The notes under the pieces: model-generated
What the model saw: only the letters and a program-made list of their open reading frames with translations
Databases searched by the model: none
Told to the model about the DNA's origin: nothing
Part shown: piece after piece, positions 61,817 to 64,000 of the stretch
Layout of the letters: each line of letters starts with the position of its first letter
Position numbering within the stretch: position 1 is the first letter of the stretch
Made by a program: the position numbers and the translations under genes
Assembly (NCBI GenBank): GCA_002215645.1
Contig: NGFI01000008.1
Location: 186,001 to 250,000, forward strand
Direction: 5' to 3'
DNA: 64,000 nt
Source: Gemmatimonadetes bacterium 2013_60CM_65_52
GTDB lineage: Bacteria > Gemmatimonadota > Gemmatimonadetes > Gemmatimonadales > Gemmatimonadaceae

Positions 61817-62941
61817 ATGCCTGTCCCGCTGCTCGACCTCAAGGCGCAGTATGCCACCATCCGCGACGACGTCGTCGCGGCGATGATGAAAGTGGTGGAC
61901 GCCCAGACCTTCATCCTCGGCGACGCGGTCGTCACGCTCGAGCGCGACATCGCGGCGCTGTCGCACGCGAAGCACGCCATCGGGTGTGCCAACGGAACGG
62001 ATGCATTGTTGCTCGCGATGCGCGCGCTCGACATCGGCCGCGGCGACGAAGTCATCACGACGCCGTTCACGTTTTTCGCGACGGCGGGTACCGTGCACAA
62101 CCTCGGTGCGACGCCCGTGTTCGTCGACATCGAGCCGGACACCTACAACATTCGGCCGGATGCAGCGGCAGCAGCGCGTACGTCGAAGACCAGGGCCGTG
62201 ATCCCGGTGGATCTGTTCGGGCAGATGGCCGCTGTGGAGCGTATCGCGCTCGCGCTGCCGGGACTGCCGGTCATCGAGGACGCAGCACAATCCATCGGCG
62301 CGCGGCGATCCATTGACGGCGAAGCGCGCATGGCCGGTGAAGTCCCGACCATCGGCACGTTCAGCTTCTTTCCCTCGAAGAATCTCGGCGGGTATGGCGA
62401 TGGCGGCATGATCGTCACGCAGGACGACCGCATCGCGGAGCGTTTGCGGCGGCTGCGCGTGCATGGTGGGTCGCGGCAGTATTACCACGACGAAGTCGGA
62501 TACAACAGCCGACTGGATGCGCTGCAAGCCGCGGTGCTCTCGGCCAAGCTTCCGCATCTCGCAGCGTGGAGCGCGGGGCGACGGCGGAACGCGGCGCATT
62601 ATGACGCCGCCTTTGCCGACCTCGCCGCGACGGGTGTCGTGACGACGCCGTACGTCGCCCCCGAGAACGAGTCCATCTTCAATCAGTACACGCTGCGCAT
62701 TGCGAGCGGTAAGCGCGACGCGCTCCAGGCGCACCTCAAGGCGCATGGCATCGGCACGGCGATCTACTATCCGCTTCCACTCCATCTGCAGCCGTGCTTC
62801 GCATATCTCGGCTACAAGAAGGGTCAGTGTCCCGAGAGCGAGCGCGCGGCGCAGGAAGTTCTCTCCCTGCCGATCTACCCCGAGCTGACGCGCCAGCAGC
62901 TCGACGAGGTGGTGGCCGGCGTCACGTCGTTCTTTCACTGA
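61817..62941 (+). CDS. DegT/DnrJ/EryC1/StrS aminotransferase (WbpE-like)
   Basis: A 374-residue PLP-dependent sugar aminotransferase. [16 protein letters not shown] opens the fold; [19 protein letters not shown] binds the phosphate; [11 protein letters not shown] holds the PLP-contacting Asp; [16 protein letters not shown] carries the Schiff-base lysine. It aminates a 3-keto sugar nucleotide, fitting between the WbpB-like and WbpD-like enzymes. Nine nt after the oxidoreductase. Confidence 0.9.
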   Translation: MPVPLLDLKAQYATIRDDVVAAMMKVVDAQTFILGDAVVTLERDIAALSHAKHAIGCANGTDALLLAMRALDIGRGDEVITTPFTFFATAGTVHNLGATPVFVDIEPDTYNIRPDAAAAARTSKTRAVIPVDLFGQMAAVERIALALPGLPVIEDAAQSIGARRSIDGEARMAGEVPTIGTFSFFPSKNLGGYGDGGMIVTQDDRIAERLRRLRVHGGSRQYYHDEVGYNSRLDALQAAVLSAKLPHLAAWSAGRRRNAAHYDAAFADLAATGVVTTPYVAPENESIFNQYTLRIASGKRDALQAHLKAHGIGTAIYYPLPLHLQPCFAYLGYKKGQCPESERAAQEVLSLPIYPELTRQQLDEVVAGVTSFFH

Positions 62942-62945
62942 TCTC

Positions 62946-64000
62946 GTGAACATCACCGTCGTCGGCTCCGGGTACGTGGGTCTCGTCGTGGGCGCGTGCC
63001 TCGCTGAAACGGGGAATGCCGTCCTCTGCGCCGATCTCGACGAGACCAAGATCGAGGGCCTCCGGAACAACGTCCTCCCCATCTACGAGCCCGGCCTCGA
63101 CGATTACGTCGAACGGAATCAGCGGCAGGGACGCCTCACGTTCTCGACGGACATTGGGCAGAGCATCGCATCGGCGGACGTCGTCTTCATCGCGGTCGGC
63201 ACGCCACCCGATGAGGATGGTTCGGCGGACCTGCGCCACGTGCTCGACGTCGCGGAGCAGATCGGCCGGCACATGCAGCGCGAGCTGGTGGTGGTGACGA
63301 AGTCCACGGTGCCCGTCGGCACCGCGGCGAGGGTGACGGAGGCCGTGGCGCGCAACGCGAAGTTTCCCTTCCACGTGTGCTCCAATCCGGAGTTTCTCAA
63401 GGAGGGCGCGGCGATCGACGACTTCATGAAGCCGGATCGCGTGGTGCTGGGCGTGGACAGCGACTTCGCGCGCAGCGTGATGGCGGAGCTGTACGCGCCG
63501 TTCGTCCGCACCGGGAAACCCATCCTCTTCATGGACGTGCCGTCGGCGGAAATGACGAAGTACGCAGCCAACGCGATGCTCGCCACACGCATCTCCTTCA
63601 TGAACGAGATCGCGAATCTGTGTGAGTCCGTCGGTGCCGACGTCGATCAGGTTCGGCGAGGGATCGGTTCGGACACGCGCATCGGCGCGGCGTTCCTGTT
63701 TCCGGGTCCGGGTTATGGCGGGTCGTGCTTCCCCAAGGACGTCAAAGCGCTCGTGCGCACGGCTAAGTCGAAGCATGTGGCGCTGCGAGTGCTCGACGCT
63801 GTGGAATCCGCGAACGAGGCCCAGAAAGAGCGGCTCTTCGAGAAGCTGGACCGAAGTCTTGGTGGTGTGAAGGGCAAGCGCATCGCGGTGTGGGGGCTGG
63901 CGTTCAAGCCGAATACCGATGACATGCGCGAGGCGCCTTCACTCGTGCTCATCGACCAGTTGCTCTCGGCGGGCGCAACGGTCGCGGCGCACGATCCGGT
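62946..64000 (+). CDS. ugd: UDP-glucose 6-dehydrogenase, C-terminus beyond the window
   Basis: GTG 62946 opens a frame that is still open at base 64000 (351 residues seen). [20 protein letters not shown] is the NAD loop; [50 protein letters not shown] and [16 protein letters not shown] with the catalytic Cys261 follow. These fit the UDP-glucose rather than the UDP-GlcNAc (WbpA) subgroup. It makes UDP-glucuronate by a two-step oxidation. It follows the aminotransferase by 4 nt. Confidence 0.92.
   Translation, partial: MNITVVGSGYVGLVVGACLAETGNAVLCADLDETKIEGLRNNVLPIYEPGLDDYVERNQRQGRLTFSTDIGQSIASADVVFIAVGTPPDEDGSADLRHVLDVAEQIGRHMQRELVVVTKSTVPVGTAARVTEAVARNAKFPFHVCSNPEFLKEGAAIDDFMKPDRVVLGVDSDFARSVMAELYAPFVRTGKPILFMDVPSAEMTKYAANAMLATRISFMNEIANLCESVGADVDQVRRGIGSDTRIGAAFLFPGPGYGGSCFPKDVKALVRTAKSKHVALRVLDAVESANEAQKERLFEKLDRSLGGVKGKRIAVWGLAFKPNTDDMREAPSLVLIDQLLSAGATVAAHDP

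Overview
The window is high-GC (roughly two-thirds G+C), gene-dense bacterial chromosome with no insertion sequence, phage or CRISPR array. A complete alternative complex III (ACIII) operon actABCDEF, a K+-independent H+-pyrophosphatase, a tonB-exbB-exbD-exbD cluster, a fused GlcN6P deaminase/PIG-L protein and very frequent ATGA/TGATG start-stop overlaps fit Gemmatimonadota or a neighbouring phylum. That assignment is an inference from gene content; no 16S rRNA gene is present.

Layout. 1-1.1 kb: two amidohydrolase-type genes, the first cut by the window edge. 1.2-9.2 kb: ACIII, preceded by a perfect CRP-type palindrome. 9.2-12.6 kb: thioredoxin 2 (minus), tRNA-Ala(TGC), a structured 300-nt intergenic region, a ROK regulator, a TPR-like unknown and a peroxiredoxin. 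12.7-17.8 kb: two two-component systems, an NtrB/NtrC-like pair whose sigma54-contact loop is altered and an OmpR-type pair. 17.8-21.3 kb: TonB/ExbBD energy transduction with a PmrA-type box in front, then a second TonB-like protein. 21.5-26.6 kb: H+-pyrophosphatase and two amino-acid/dicarboxylate transporters. 26.7-34.6 kb (minus): amino-sugar salvage genes (GlcNAc-kinase-like, two sodium:solute symporters, NagB/PIG-L fusion, serine hydrolase) with an IscA/ErpA-type gene inside. 34.8-37.3 kb: a lipoprotein, a phosphatidylinositol-phosphate-synthase-like enzyme and inositol-3-phosphate synthase. 37.3-47.8 kb: a long plus-strand run of tightly packed genes: small unknowns, a lipoyl E2, PHP phosphoesterase, an SDR lacking its catalytic Tyr, an unknown Rossmann-like Cys protein, thioredoxin reductase, an MBL hydrolase, an AhpD-like gene with an in-frame TGA, aspartase and an Rrf2 regulator. 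47.9-51.5 kb: tRNA-Leu(CAG), smpB, an amidase, pyrD and pyrF. 51.5-54.97 kb: rpmJ-rpsM-rpsK-rpsD-rpoA-rplQ-rpmB with a terminator. 55-64 kb: nucleotide-sugar genes (GDP-mannose dehydratase/reductase; WbpD/WbpB/WbpE-like enzymes; UDP-glucose dehydrogenase, cut by the window end) with carB between them.

Main finding. At 44302-44835 an AhpD/carboxymuconolactone-decarboxylase-type gene is interrupted by one in-frame TGA (44551-44553), exactly where the second Cys of the AhpD CxxCxxxH motif belongs. Reading through restores the family's Glu/Cys/Cys/His spacing (E69, C81, U84, H88), and a hairpin with a G-first apical loop lies 20 nt downstream, as expected for a bacterial SECIS element. The gene is best read as a CxxU selenoprotein that ordinary gene calling would split in two. 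It lies 1 nt behind an MBL hydrolase gene and just downstream of thioredoxin reductase, and about 4.6 kb downstream of a lipoyl-bearing E2 gene in the same direction.
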